Assembly: GCA_025548565.1 (NCBI GenBank)
Contig: JAJLPB010000016.1
Location: forward strand, 62,001 to 126,000
DNA: 64,000 nucleotides
Direction of reading: 5' to 3'
Origin: Rugamonas sp. A1-17
GTDB taxonomy: Bacteria > Pseudomonadota > Gammaproteobacteria > Burkholderiales > Burkholderiaceae_D
The notes under the pieces are model-generated. The model saw only the letters and a program-made list of their open reading frames with translations. It ran no database searches and was not told where the DNA came from. Positions 17,594 to 25,651 of this stretch are shown here, piece after piece (within the stretch, counting starts at the first letter, position 1; every line of letters begins with the position of its first letter). The translations under genes were made by a program, and so were the position numbers.

Positions 17594-19118
17594 TGGCGGG
17601 CAACATGGCTGACAGCAGGCTTTGCATGGCTTCGGCGGCTTGCTCGGGGCGCTCGTCGTAACGGGAGGCCAGGACGATTTCGGCGCCGTCGTCGGCCGTG
17701 CCCAGCAGCTTGCCGCGGGCCAGCAACAATTTGAGCAGCAGCGGACTGCTGGTGTCGTGTCCCGCCTGACGGTACCAGCGCCACACCAGCAGCCTGGTCT
17801 CGCCGGCCTGGATGGTGAACTGTCTTATCTCTATGCCATACTGTCCATAGTGTATGCGCCGGCCCGTGGCCGCGACTTCCTTCCATGGCTGGCCGGTCCG
17901 CGGAGGATTCCAGACCTGGGCCGACAATTCGCTGCCCTTGGATTGGTGGCGATACCACGTCAGTTGCAGCGAGACCAGATGCGTACCGTCGGTGTAGTTG
18001 GCGGCCCAGCGCTGCGGCGCGCCGGCGTGCCGGACGTGCCAGTCGCTGTCGCGCAGTTCGCTGGCACGCCATGGTCCGGGCGGTGGTGCCAGGGCCAGCG
18101 GCGTTTCCGGGCGCCCGGCGTCAGCCGGCGCGCGCAGTGCCAGATAGGCCAGCGCTGGCCAGATGGCGAGGGTGATCAGACCGGCCAGTGCCGCGCGCGC
18201 GAAGGCGGCGGGGGGCGTGGCCGTTGCACCGGAAGCTGATGTTATTTGTCTCGAAGGGCCGACGTCGCGCCAGCGCGCGCCGACCCAGAACATCAAGGTC
18301 GCGACCAGGCCGAAGAACAGCCAGCCGTAGATCAGATGGTCGATGCCGACCGCCAAGGTCATGTTGCTGTAATGCCCGATGAGGACAATCATGAAGGCGC
18401 GCATACCGTTGGCGACGACGGGTAGGATCAGCGACACGCCAACGAACGCAGCCTGGCGGACGCGGCTGTGGTAGCTCAGGTGAGCGTACAGCGTGCCGAG
18501 CGCGAACGAGGCGATCAGATAGCGCAGGCCGCTGCACGCTTCCTCCACCGACCAATTGCCGCTGGGCAGGGACAAGAAATTGTTATCGCGGAAGACGGGG
18601 ATGCCGGCCAGCTGCAAGGCGCCGACCGTGAAGCTGGAGGTGAATTCGATCAAGGGTGAAATGAACACTTCGCCGAACGGGACGGCAAGCAGCAGATAGG
18701 CCAGCGCGAAGCCGATCGCCCGCGCGTAGGACAAGCCCAGCACCAGCGCGACCAGCGCCGCCGCCATCAGCACCACGCTGTATTGCTGCAGCACGGGGAC
18801 GTTGGCCACGGCGGCAAGCAGCCACAGCAAGCCCAGCGCCGCCAGCGGCAGCAACATGAACGACGTGGGGCGGAGCGGGCACCCCGCCAACCGTGCGCGC
18901 TGGCGCCACACCAGCCAGGCGCAGACGGGCGCAACGACCAAGCCGTGGGCGAAGGTTTGCGAGTGCCACCACAGATCAGCCATCGCCGCCACAGTGGGCC
19001 AGTGCAAGGCCAGCAGGCCGGCCAGCGCCAGCAACAGACAGGCATGGGCCCGGCGCCCGGTGGCGACGGCCTGCGGCTCGGCCGCCGGTAGCGGCAGGGG
19101 GGACAGCGCGGCGGTCAT
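17559..19118 (-). CDS. xrtA: Exosortase A with C-terminal EpsI domain
   Basis: Protein of 519 residues. The N-terminal 290 residues form a polytopic membrane protein with the exosortase catalytic residues in context: C195 in VEEACSGLRYL, R240 in PVVANGMRAFMI and H261 in DHLIYGWLFFG. Exosortases cleave proteins at a C-terminal PEP-CTERM signal and are thought to couple them to the cell surface with glycan. Residues from about 345 to the end form the EpsI-like domain (WRASELRDSDW, YRHQSKGSEL, ending in an RLLVWRWY block). XrtA is commonly seen fused to EpsI in this way. The start ATG 19118 overlaps the upstream stop as ATGA. No PEP-CTERM substrate is visible in this window, so the substrates must lie elsewhere. 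Confidence 0.96.
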   Translation of the reverse strand: MTAALSPLPLPAAEPQAVATGRRAHACLLLALAGLLALHWPTVAAMADLWWHSQTFAHGLVVAPVCAWLVWRQRARLAGCPLRPTSFMLLPLAALGLLWLLAAVANVPVLQQYSVVLMAAALVALVLGLSYARAIGFALAYLLLAVPFGEVFISPLIEFTSSFTVGALQLAGIPVFRDNNFLSLPSGNWSVEEACSGLRYLIASFALGTLYAHLSYHSRVRQAAFVGVSLILPVVANGMRAFMIVLIGHYSNMTLAVGIDHLIYGWLFFGLVATLMFWVGARWRDVGPSRQITSASGATATPPAAFARAALAGLITLAIWPALAYLALRAPADAGRPETPLALAPPPGPWRASELRDSDWHVRHAGAPQRWAANYTDGTHLVSLQLTWYRHQSKGSELSAQVWNPPRTGQPWKEVAATGRRIHYGQYGIEIRQFTIQAGETRLLVWRWYRQAGHDTSSPLLLKLLLARGKLLGTADDGAEIVLASRYDERPEQAAEAMQSLLSAMLPAIEQGLAHVAGQ

Positions 19119-20344
19119 GGCGCGGTCTCCGGCTGCGGACTGGCCGCTGCGGTGACGTACAGCGCATCGCCGAGTCGCTCCAGATTGCGCTTCCATTGAT
19201 AATCTTGCAGCACGCGTTCGCGGGCGGCCGTTCCGAACGTCTGTGGTGCGTGCAATTGCTCGCTGATGCGCTGGATAAATTCGGTGGCGGTGGCGGCGCA
19301 GATCAGCTCCCGCCCGGGCACGACGGACAGTCCTTCCAGCGCCTGCGGCGTTGCCACCACGGTTTTTGCCACGGCCATGGCTTCCAGGATCTTGTTCTGG
19401 ATGCCGCGCGCGATCCGCAGCGGCGCCAGCGCCAGCGCGGCGTGTTGCAGGTAAGGGCGGATATCGGGCACCGTGCCGCTGACGTGGATGCCCGGCAACC
19501 GCGCCAACATCCGCACCTGCGGACCGGGCCGCGCGCCAACGATATGGAATTGCAGGTCGGGGTAGCGCAGCCGCAGGGCGGGCATGACACGCTCCGCCAT
19601 CCATGCGACGGCCTCGATATTGGGCGGGTAGTCCATGGCCCCGGTGAACACCAGCGCGCGGGCGCCGTGATAGGGGTCCGGCGCACCGGGCTGCGGCGCG
19701 AAGTAGGCGGTGTCGACGCCGTTGCTGAAATAACCGGTCTTGTGCCCGGATTCGGGCGCCCGTAGCCTGAACAGATCGGCTTCGGCGGGAGAGACCAGCA
19801 GCACTTGGTCGTAGCCGCGAGCGGCGGCGCGCTCGAATTCCAGCAGGGTACGGCCTTCGCGCCGGTACAGCGACGACATCGGCCAACGCCGGTGGTCGGC
19901 GTAGTTCTGCCATTTTTCGGAATCGACATCGACCAGGTCCAGCACACGGTGCAAGGGGCCGCGCGCGGTGCTGGCCGGCAGGTATTGCGCCATGGGGCCG
20001 GAAAAGGCCAGGGCGATGTCGATGCGGTGTTGCGCCAGCGTGTCGCGCACCCAGTCGCGCATGGCCGGGTGGCGATAGTAGGCGACGCTGAGCGACTTGC
20101 CGCGCCACAGCGCCGGGACGCTGGCCAGCCGCGCCAGGCGCGGATGCAGGCGGATAAAAAAGGCGCTGGCGCAGCCGTTGGCCAGTTGTTCCGCGTATTG
20201 CAGGTCGGCCGGATCGTCGATGAAGCTGCCGAGATGAACCCGGAAGTGGCGCTGCAGGTAACGCAGCACGTTGTAGGCGCGTATCTTGTCGCCCTTGTTG
20301 GGCGGGAAGGGGATGCGATGCGTCAAGTACAGCAGGTCGCGCAT
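19115..20344 (-). CDS. Glycosyltransferase, PEP-CTERM/XrtA system-associated (TIGR03087 type)
   Basis: Protein of 409 residues starting MRDLLYLTHRIPFPPNKGDK, the signature N-terminus of the XrtA-associated glycosyltransferase family that I recall as TIGR03087. The C-terminal half has ALVFTGAMDYPPNIEAV, LAPLRIARGIQNKILEAMA and an AATATEFIQRI block typical of GT-B donors. I use ATG 20344, which has GGGGTAG upstream; that TAG is also the stop of the FemAB gene. The 3' end overlaps the xrtA start by 4 bases. Confidence 0.94.
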   Translation of the reverse strand: MRDLLYLTHRIPFPPNKGDKIRAYNVLRYLQRHFRVHLGSFIDDPADLQYAEQLANGCASAFFIRLHPRLARLASVPALWRGKSLSVAYYRHPAMRDWVRDTLAQHRIDIALAFSGPMAQYLPASTARGPLHRVLDLVDVDSEKWQNYADHRRWPMSSLYRREGRTLLEFERAAARGYDQVLLVSPAEADLFRLRAPESGHKTGYFSNGVDTAYFAPQPGAPDPYHGARALVFTGAMDYPPNIEAVAWMAERVMPALRLRYPDLQFHIVGARPGPQVRMLARLPGIHVSGTVPDIRPYLQHAALALAPLRIARGIQNKILEAMAVAKTVVATPQALEGLSVVPGRELICAATATEFIQRISEQLHAPQTFGTAARERVLQDYQWKRNLERLGDALYVTAAASPQPETAP

Positions 20345-20348
20345 GGCG

Positions 20349-21380
20349 CTACCCCAATTGCCGCACAATGTGCGGCCCGATTGCGTTCGCCAGCGACAGC
20401 GGCAGCAGCCGCCAGGCGCGTACCAGCAATTGCAGGCGCGGATTCAAGGGCTGCATGTCCTTGAGCCGCTTGCCGCGATGCAGCTGGTAGTCGTAGCGCA
20501 GCGGCTGCGGCTCGAAGCCCCAGTTCTTTTTGAAGTGGAAGGCACCGGTGCCGTATTTGCTGCGGCCGAAGTCGAACAGCTTGCGGCCGCGCTCGGCAGC
20601 GCGGCGCATCACTTCCCAGTACATGAAGTCGTTGCCGGCGCAGGCGCGGGCAACATCGCCTCCGCCGCCGTAGTAAGGCAGGATCTGGTCGCGGAAATGA
20701 AAGCTCATCACTGAACATATCGCACTGGTTCCCCGCTGAACGCTGAGGATTTCGCAATCGTCGCCGAAGGTGTGCTGCAGCGCGCGGAAGTAGCGCTGGC
20801 TGAAGACCGGCGTGCCCAGCCGGTGAACGCTGGTGGCGTAGTTGGCGTAGAGCCGGTCGCTGTCGGTGTCGATCGTGGCGCTCAGGCCCGCGGCCATGCC
20901 CTTGCGCACCATGGCGCGCTGTTTGCGCGGGATGGCCAGCAGATTCTGCTCGTTGTCGGCGGCCAGCGGCTTGCGGAAGGTGGCGTACAAATCCTTGTGC
21001 AGCCAGTCCGCGTGCCGCGTTTGCAGGTGGCGGTATTCCAGGTGGTCGACCCGCAGGCGGCTGGCGAGTTGTTGCGCGGCCTGATCGAGCGCGGTGGCCG
21101 CGCCTTCCTCCTCGGCGGCGATGCCGCCATAGACGCAGAACGGCAGCGAACACAGTGTGTTGCCGAACAGCCGGCTGTTGATCTGAGCCAAGGGCAGCAC
21201 GGCCCGGATCTGGCCGGCCGACTCGGCATACAGATACCAGGTGGGATGGGCGAAGACGTCTTCCATGATCCGCTGCCAGCCGGCGCGGTGGAAAAATGTG
21301 GCGTCAGGACAGCGTTGGACGAAGGCGTCCCAGCGCGCCTGGTCATGCGTCCCCATTTGTCCGACGTTCCATTGCATCAT
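20349..21380 (-). CDS. FemAB family XrtA/PEP-CTERM system-associated protein
   Basis: Protein of 343 residues in the FemAB/GNAT superfamily (XrtA-associated, TIGR03019 type). Recognisable blocks are FFHRAGWQRIMEDVFAHPTW near residue 30, RKQRAMVRKGMAAGL, LGTPVFSQRYFRALQ and FDFGRSKYGTGAFHFKKNWG in the C-terminal acyl-transfer fold. FemAB enzymes transfer aminoacyl groups from tRNA to cell-wall precursors. In XrtA loci the acceptor is unknown and is presumed to be a glycan or lipid precursor. The start codon ATG 21380 is part of ATGATG overlapping the deacetylase stop. Confidence 0.93.
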   Translation of the reverse strand: MMQWNVGQMGTHDQARWDAFVQRCPDATFFHRAGWQRIMEDVFAHPTWYLYAESAGQIRAVLPLAQINSRLFGNTLCSLPFCVYGGIAAEEEGAATALDQAAQQLASRLRVDHLEYRHLQTRHADWLHKDLYATFRKPLAADNEQNLLAIPRKQRAMVRKGMAAGLSATIDTDSDRLYANYATSVHRLGTPVFSQRYFRALQHTFGDDCEILSVQRGTSAICSVMSFHFRDQILPYYGGGGDVARACAGNDFMYWEVMRRAAERGRKLFDFGRSKYGTGAFHFKKNWGFEPQPLRYDYQLHRGKRLKDMQPLNPRLQLLVRAWRLLPLSLANAIGPHIVRQLG

Positions 21381-22210
21381 ACATTCCCGAGAAAGATGTG
21401 ATCGATCCGGCCCCACTCGAAGTCGCGCAGCAGGCGGACGATGCGCCCCTCCGTGCGGTGCAGGTTGAGGTAGTGGCGGAACCTGGTCTTGAAGCCAATG
21501 CCACGTTGCCTGGGCTGGCCGGGATCGAGTTCCCACGGATGAAAATAGAATATGCCAGCTTGGCCGTCGACTGAATTGATGCGCCGCAAGGCCCAGCGCG
21601 ACACGGCGTAGGGCAGCAGACGGAAGTAGCCGCCGCCCCCCGCCGGCCAGTTGCGGCCGGCGATGCGGAGCGTGCTGACGGGTAGCTCGAGCACGCCCCC
21701 TTCGCCGCGCGGACGCCATGCGAAGCGGGCGCCATCGGGCATGCCGTAGTGGTCGTGCTGGATGGGATAGATGCTGGAACTGTACCGGTAGCCGGCGGCC
21801 AGCAGGCAGTCCAGCGCCTGCAGGTTGCGGGCGCCGATGGAGAAGCTGGGTGCCCGATAGCCGAGTACGGCTCTGCCGCTCAGTTGCTCCAGCAGGTGTT
21901 TGCTACGCCGCACATCGTCGCTGAATTGTTCGGGCGTCTGCTCGTTGGCGCGCAGGTGGGCGTAGCCGTGGCTGGCAAGCTCATGGCCGCCGTCGGCGAT
22001 CCGGCGCACCAGCGCCGGGTAGCGCTCGGCGATCCAGCCCAGCGTGAAGAAGGTCGCCTGGGTGTGTTGCTGGTCGAGCAGGCCGAGAATCAGGTCGACG
22101 TTGCGCTCGACCCGGCACGGCAGCGTTGCCCAGTCCGCGCGCTGGATGTGGGCGGCGAATGCCGAGACCTGGAAATAGTCCTCGACGTCGATCGTCAGCG
22201 CATTGCGCAT
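21377..22210 (-). CDS. XrtA system polysaccharide deacetylase (DUF3473-containing)
   Basis: Protein of 277 residues. The N-terminus NALTIDVEDYFQVSAFA contains the metal-binding D-x-x-D pair characteristic of the XrtA-associated deacetylases (TIGR03006 type). ELASHGYAH gives the second metal-binding block, followed by GYRAPSFSIG. The C-terminal part (FYFHPWELDPGQPR, then F-x-HYLNLHRTEGR) is the DUF3473 extension. It should deacetylate an N-acetylated sugar of the polymer. It overlaps WecB upstream and FemAB downstream by 1-4 bases. Confidence 0.95.
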   Translation of the reverse strand: MRNALTIDVEDYFQVSAFAAHIQRADWATLPCRVERNVDLILGLLDQQHTQATFFTLGWIAERYPALVRRIADGGHELASHGYAHLRANEQTPEQFSDDVRRSKHLLEQLSGRAVLGYRAPSFSIGARNLQALDCLLAAGYRYSSSIYPIQHDHYGMPDGARFAWRPRGEGGVLELPVSTLRIAGRNWPAGGGGYFRLLPYAVSRWALRRINSVDGQAGIFYFHPWELDPGQPRQRGIGFKTRFRHYLNLHRTEGRIVRLLRDFEWGRIDHIFLGNV

Positions 22211-23352
22211 CAGCCCGGCTCTCCGTTGATGCTGAGCCAGCGCCCGACGTGCGTGGCGACACGGTCGGCGGCGTGGCCGTCCCAGAAGGCGGGGATGCGT
22301 CCGGCCTTGCCGCCGTAGCGCAGGATGTCGCGGCTCAGGGCCAGGATGACGGAAGCGTCGCGGCCGGCGATGGCGTTGCTGCCTTCGGTGACGGTGACCG
22401 GACGCTCGGTGCTGTCGCGCAGGGTCAGGCAGGGGATGCCGAGCGCGGTGGTTTCTTCCTGCACGCCGCCGGAATCGGTCAGCACCAGGCTGGCCTGCCT
22501 CATCAGGCCCAGCATGGCGCGGTAGGCTTGCGGCGGCAGGCAGGCGACGCGCGGCGTGTCGAGCAGCTTGCCGAGCTCGTGGCGCTGCAGCATCGCGCGG
22601 GTGCGGGGATGCAGGGGAAACAGCACCGGGACGTCTTCGCTGAGCTTGACCACGGTCTCCATCAGCATGCGCAGCCGGCGCGGATCGTCGACGTTGGAGG
22701 GACGGTGCAGGGTCAGCAGCGCATAGCGGGTGTCGTGCTGAAGGAAGCCGGCGAGATTGACGTGGCGCAGCACGTCCAGTACCGGCGTGGCCCGCGCCAG
22801 CTCGCGCTGCAGCGTGTCGATCATGACGTTGCCGACGAAGTGGATGCGCGCCGCCGGGATGCCTTCGCGCAGCAGGTTGTTCATGCCGCTCGCTTCGCTG
22901 GTGAACAGCAGTGTCGACAGCTGGTCGGTGAGGACGCGGTTGATCTCTTCCGGCATCGCGCGGTCGTAGCTGCGCAGGCCGGCCTCCACGTGCAGCACCG
23001 GGACTTGCTTCTTGGCCGCGGTCAGCGCGCACGCCAGCGTGGAGTTGACGTCGCCGACCACCAGCACGGCTGCCGGCGCGATCGACTCCAGCACCGGCTC
23101 GAAACGCTGCATGACCAGTGCGGTTTGCGCGGCGTGGCTGCCGGAGCCCACCTGCAGCTGGATGTCCGGCGCGCGCATTCCCAGCGTCGTGAAAAACTCG
23201 CCGTCCATGTCGGCGTCATAGTGCTGGCCGGTGTGGACCAGGATGGATTCAATCGGCGTGTCGCAGGCGGCCAGGGCGCGCAGGATGGGCGCCATTTTCA
23301 TCAGGTTCGGGCGGGCGGCGACGACGCAGGCGATGCGGTAGGGCGAAGACAT
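22210..23352 (-). CDS. wecB: UDP-N-acetylglucosamine 2-epimerase (non-hydrolysing)
   Basis: Protein of 380 residues, the normal WecB length, that interconverts UDP-GlcNAc and UDP-ManNAc in the cytoplasm. Conserved blocks are ARPNLMKMAPILRAL, VHTGQHYDADMDGEFF, VVGDVNSTLACAL, VEAGLRSYDRAMPEE, LTLHRPSNVDD and TDSGGVQEE-x-x-ALGIPCLTLRDSTERP. It supplies ManNAc for the polysaccharide built by the surrounding glycosyltransferases. It follows the outer-membrane protein gene by 12 bases. Confidence 0.96.
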   Translation of the reverse strand: MSSPYRIACVVAARPNLMKMAPILRALAACDTPIESILVHTGQHYDADMDGEFFTTLGMRAPDIQLQVGSGSHAAQTALVMQRFEPVLESIAPAAVLVVGDVNSTLACALTAAKKQVPVLHVEAGLRSYDRAMPEEINRVLTDQLSTLLFTSEASGMNNLLREGIPAARIHFVGNVMIDTLQRELARATPVLDVLRHVNLAGFLQHDTRYALLTLHRPSNVDDPRRLRMLMETVVKLSEDVPVLFPLHPRTRAMLQRHELGKLLDTPRVACLPPQAYRAMLGLMRQASLVLTDSGGVQEETTALGIPCLTLRDSTERPVTVTEGSNAIAGRDASVILALSRDILRYGGKAGRIPAFWDGHAADRVATHVGRWLSINGEPG

Positions 23353-23364
23353 CTTGGACTCCGT

Positions 23365-24894
23365 TCAGAAGGCGACAGTGAGCGCGGCGCCGATACCGTT
23401 TTCACGATAATTTCCGCCCGCGTTGCTGGTATGGCGGACATGCCGCAGGTCGACGCTGGCGCTGACCCTGGGCTGCAGCTGATGGGTCAGGGCGAGGGTC
23501 AGCACGCTGTTGCGGTCGCTGCGTCCGGTGCTCAGCGATTCGGCCCTGCTGTGGCTGGCGCCCACGGTGACGTTGCTGCGCGGCGACATGCGCCAGTTCC
23601 AGCCGGCCTGGGCGGCGGTCTGGCGGGTGCGGTCTTCCAGCGCCAGTTCGTCCGGCTTCAGCAGGGGGCTATCGATGGCGCTGCTGCTTTGCGCGGTGCG
23701 CCGTGTGCTTGTCAGACTGAGCGCCAGGGCGCTACGCGGGCTGGTGTGGACGGTGGCCAGTTTCCAGTCTTTCTGCAGGTAGTAGCGATGGCTGAAGAAG
23801 TTGACGTTGCCGTCCGGGCCCAGCATCTGGGAAATCAGCAGGAACACCTTGATGGTCTGCAGGCGGGTCTGCGGATCGGGGATGCGGGTGGCCCACAGCT
23901 GGTACAGGAAATCGCTGAGGCCGGTCGGCGGTATGCGGAGGAACTCGCCATGCGTGGTGGTGATGTCCTCGTTGTAATTGAGCGACCAGAACATGCTGTG
24001 CATCCGGTATTCGGCATCCAGGTTGTAGGTGTTGCCGAAGTAGCGGCGGCCGACGCTGGCCGCGACCTTGGTGCGCGGCGACGGTGTCCAGCTGCCGCCG
24101 GCAGACCAGTAGCGGCCCTGCGGCTGGGCGCCGCTGGTATGGTAGTCGCTCTTTTCGTAACCGCCGGTGGCCGACAGCGACAGCCGGCTGTTGAGTGGGT
24201 AGCTCAGCGTCAGCGCGGTGTCGTTCATGGTGACGGGTGGCAATGCGTTGTCGGCGATGTGCTTGCGGTCCGCGCGGAGGTCCCAGTTCCATCCCTGGCC
24301 GTCGTTGTCGCCGGACAGGCGCAGATTGGCGTCGTCGCTGCGGACGCCGAGCAGTCCGCCGCCGCTGACGCGCTGGTAATCGTAGCGTAGCTGGGCGTTG
24401 GCCAGGCCATGGAAATGGTGCTGCAGATAAGGGCTGATACTGGTCGCCCGTACCGTGCTGCTGTTGCCGGTGACCTGCGCGGGCTCCAACAATTGGGGAC
24501 CGAAAGCCGAAATGTTTTGCTGGCTGATACTGGAGCGGGCGTCCAGGTACAGCCAGTCGCGCATCAGGTCGGCATGCCCCTGGGCGTCGAGCTGCTGGGT
24601 GCTGCGGTCCGCCCGGTGTGTGTAGTGGATCTTCTGCAGCGAATAGTCCAGCGCCAGCTTGAGTTGGGGGCCGTCGGTGCTGACGGCGATGCCGGGACCA
24701 AGCTCGGTGGTGAACTCGCCCTGGGCCTGGCCCGGCGGCGCCAGATTCATATTGTCGGTGTAGGATTCGCGCATGCGCAGCGAGGGCACGACCGTCCATT
24801 CGGCCGGAATGGCGCAGGCCGGCAGCGACAGCAGGACCAGCATGCTCAACTGATAAGGGGCGCCGCGCGGAGCCAGGTTAATCATAATAACCAT
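23365..24894 (-). CDS. PEP-CTERM/XrtA system-associated outer-membrane beta-barrel protein (TIGR03016 type)
   Basis: Protein of 509 residues with a signal peptide (hydrophobic LSMLVLLSLPACA). The remainder is composed of alternating polar/hydrophobic strands ending in GIGAALTVAF, with a terminal Phe as expected for BamA-dependent porins. Blocks such as VPSLRMRESYTDNMNLAP and LGPGIAVSTDGPQLK are typical of the XrtA-associated barrel family. It may form an outer-membrane channel or surface exit for the polymer. The start is ATG 24894 (17-base overlap with the kinase gene) or ATG 24885 (8-base overlap); the signal peptide is present in both. Confidence 0.92.
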   Translation of the reverse strand: MVIMINLAPRGAPYQLSMLVLLSLPACAIPAEWTVVPSLRMRESYTDNMNLAPPGQAQGEFTTELGPGIAVSTDGPQLKLALDYSLQKIHYTHRADRSTQQLDAQGHADLMRDWLYLDARSSISQQNISAFGPQLLEPAQVTGNSSTVRATSISPYLQHHFHGLANAQLRYDYQRVSGGGLLGVRSDDANLRLSGDNDGQGWNWDLRADRKHIADNALPPVTMNDTALTLSYPLNSRLSLSATGGYEKSDYHTSGAQPQGRYWSAGGSWTPSPRTKVAASVGRRYFGNTYNLDAEYRMHSMFWSLNYNEDITTTHGEFLRIPPTGLSDFLYQLWATRIPDPQTRLQTIKVFLLISQMLGPDGNVNFFSHRYYLQKDWKLATVHTSPRSALALSLTSTRRTAQSSSAIDSPLLKPDELALEDRTRQTAAQAGWNWRMSPRSNVTVGASHSRAESLSTGRSDRNSVLTLALTHQLQPRVSASVDLRHVRHTSNAGGNYRENGIGAALTVAF

Positions 24895-25642
24895 AGTATT
24901 CGCCGCCGGGGAAGGCCTTGCTTTTGTTGTAGATCAGGCTGACGTGCGGGCATTGCTCGATATGGCGCAGCGCCTCCTTGACGGCATGCTGGCTGGTGGT
25001 CTCGGACTCGACCACCATGACGATCTGGCCCATCTGAGCGGCCAGCACGCTCGCTTCCGTGGTCATCAACAGCGGCGGCGAATCGAAGATGACGATGCGG
25101 TCGGCGTAGCGTTCGGCGATCTCGGTCAGCAGGCGGCTCATGCTGCGGCTGGCCAGCAGCTCGGTGGCGTGCTTGTTGGCGCGGCCGGCCGGCAGGATGC
25201 TGAGCGTGGCGACATTGGTCTTCAGGATCACGTCGGACAGCTCGGTGCGCTCGCGCAGCAGGATATCCATTAAGCCGGGCTCGGCAGGCAGGCCCAGCAC
25301 CTTGAGCACCGACGGCCGCGCGACGTCGGCGTCGACCAGCAGCACCGTGATATCCATTTCCATCGCGATGCTCATCGCCAGATTGACCGCGCAGAAAGTT
25401 TTGCCTTCGCCGGGCAGGGCGCTGGTGATGACGATCAGGTTGCCGTGCCGTAGCGGGGCGACATCACGGTCACCGCGCGCGTTGCGCAGCAGCGGGCGCT
25501 TGATGATGCGGAAATCCTCGGCCACGGCGGTGCGGCCGCCATCATGGGTCACCATGCCCAGCTGGCTCAGCCGTTCAAGATTGATCTCGATATGCCGCGG
25601 GGCACCGCCCGGCGGCGGCGCTTGCTCGGTGTGTTGCTCCAT
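24878..25642 (-). CDS. XrtA-associated tyrosine autokinase (BY-kinase, TIGR03018 type)
   Basis: Protein of 254 residues carrying the cytoplasmic kinase module of a Wzc-like system without the membrane domain. The Walker A loop is SALPGEGKT, Walker A' is VLLVDADVARPS and Walker B is RIVIFDSPP. The C-terminal tail GEYYGYYD provides the tyrosine cluster for autophosphorylation. It should act with the adjacent chain-length protein (25652-27178) to control polymer length and export. The upstream stop lies in cTAGGAG, which doubles as its ribosome-binding site. Confidence 0.95.
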   Translation of the reverse strand: MEQHTEQAPPPGGAPRHIEINLERLSQLGMVTHDGGRTAVAEDFRIIKRPLLRNARGDRDVAPLRHGNLIVITSALPGEGKTFCAVNLAMSIAMEMDITVLLVDADVARPSVLKVLGLPAEPGLMDILLRERTELSDVILKTNVATLSILPAGRANKHATELLASRSMSRLLTEIAERYADRIVIFDSPPLLMTTEASVLAAQMGQIVMVVESETTSQHAVKEALRHIEQCPHVSLIYNKSKAFPGGEYYGYYD

Positions 25643-25651
25643 ATGCTGCTC

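Noticed and set aside
22126..24390. A 754-codon open frame on the plus strand opposite wecB and the outer-membrane protein gene
   Set aside because: It is antisense to two well-recognised genes and its translation is low-complexity Gln/Arg/Gly/Ala/Val. Such long antisense frames are a by-product of the high GC content.
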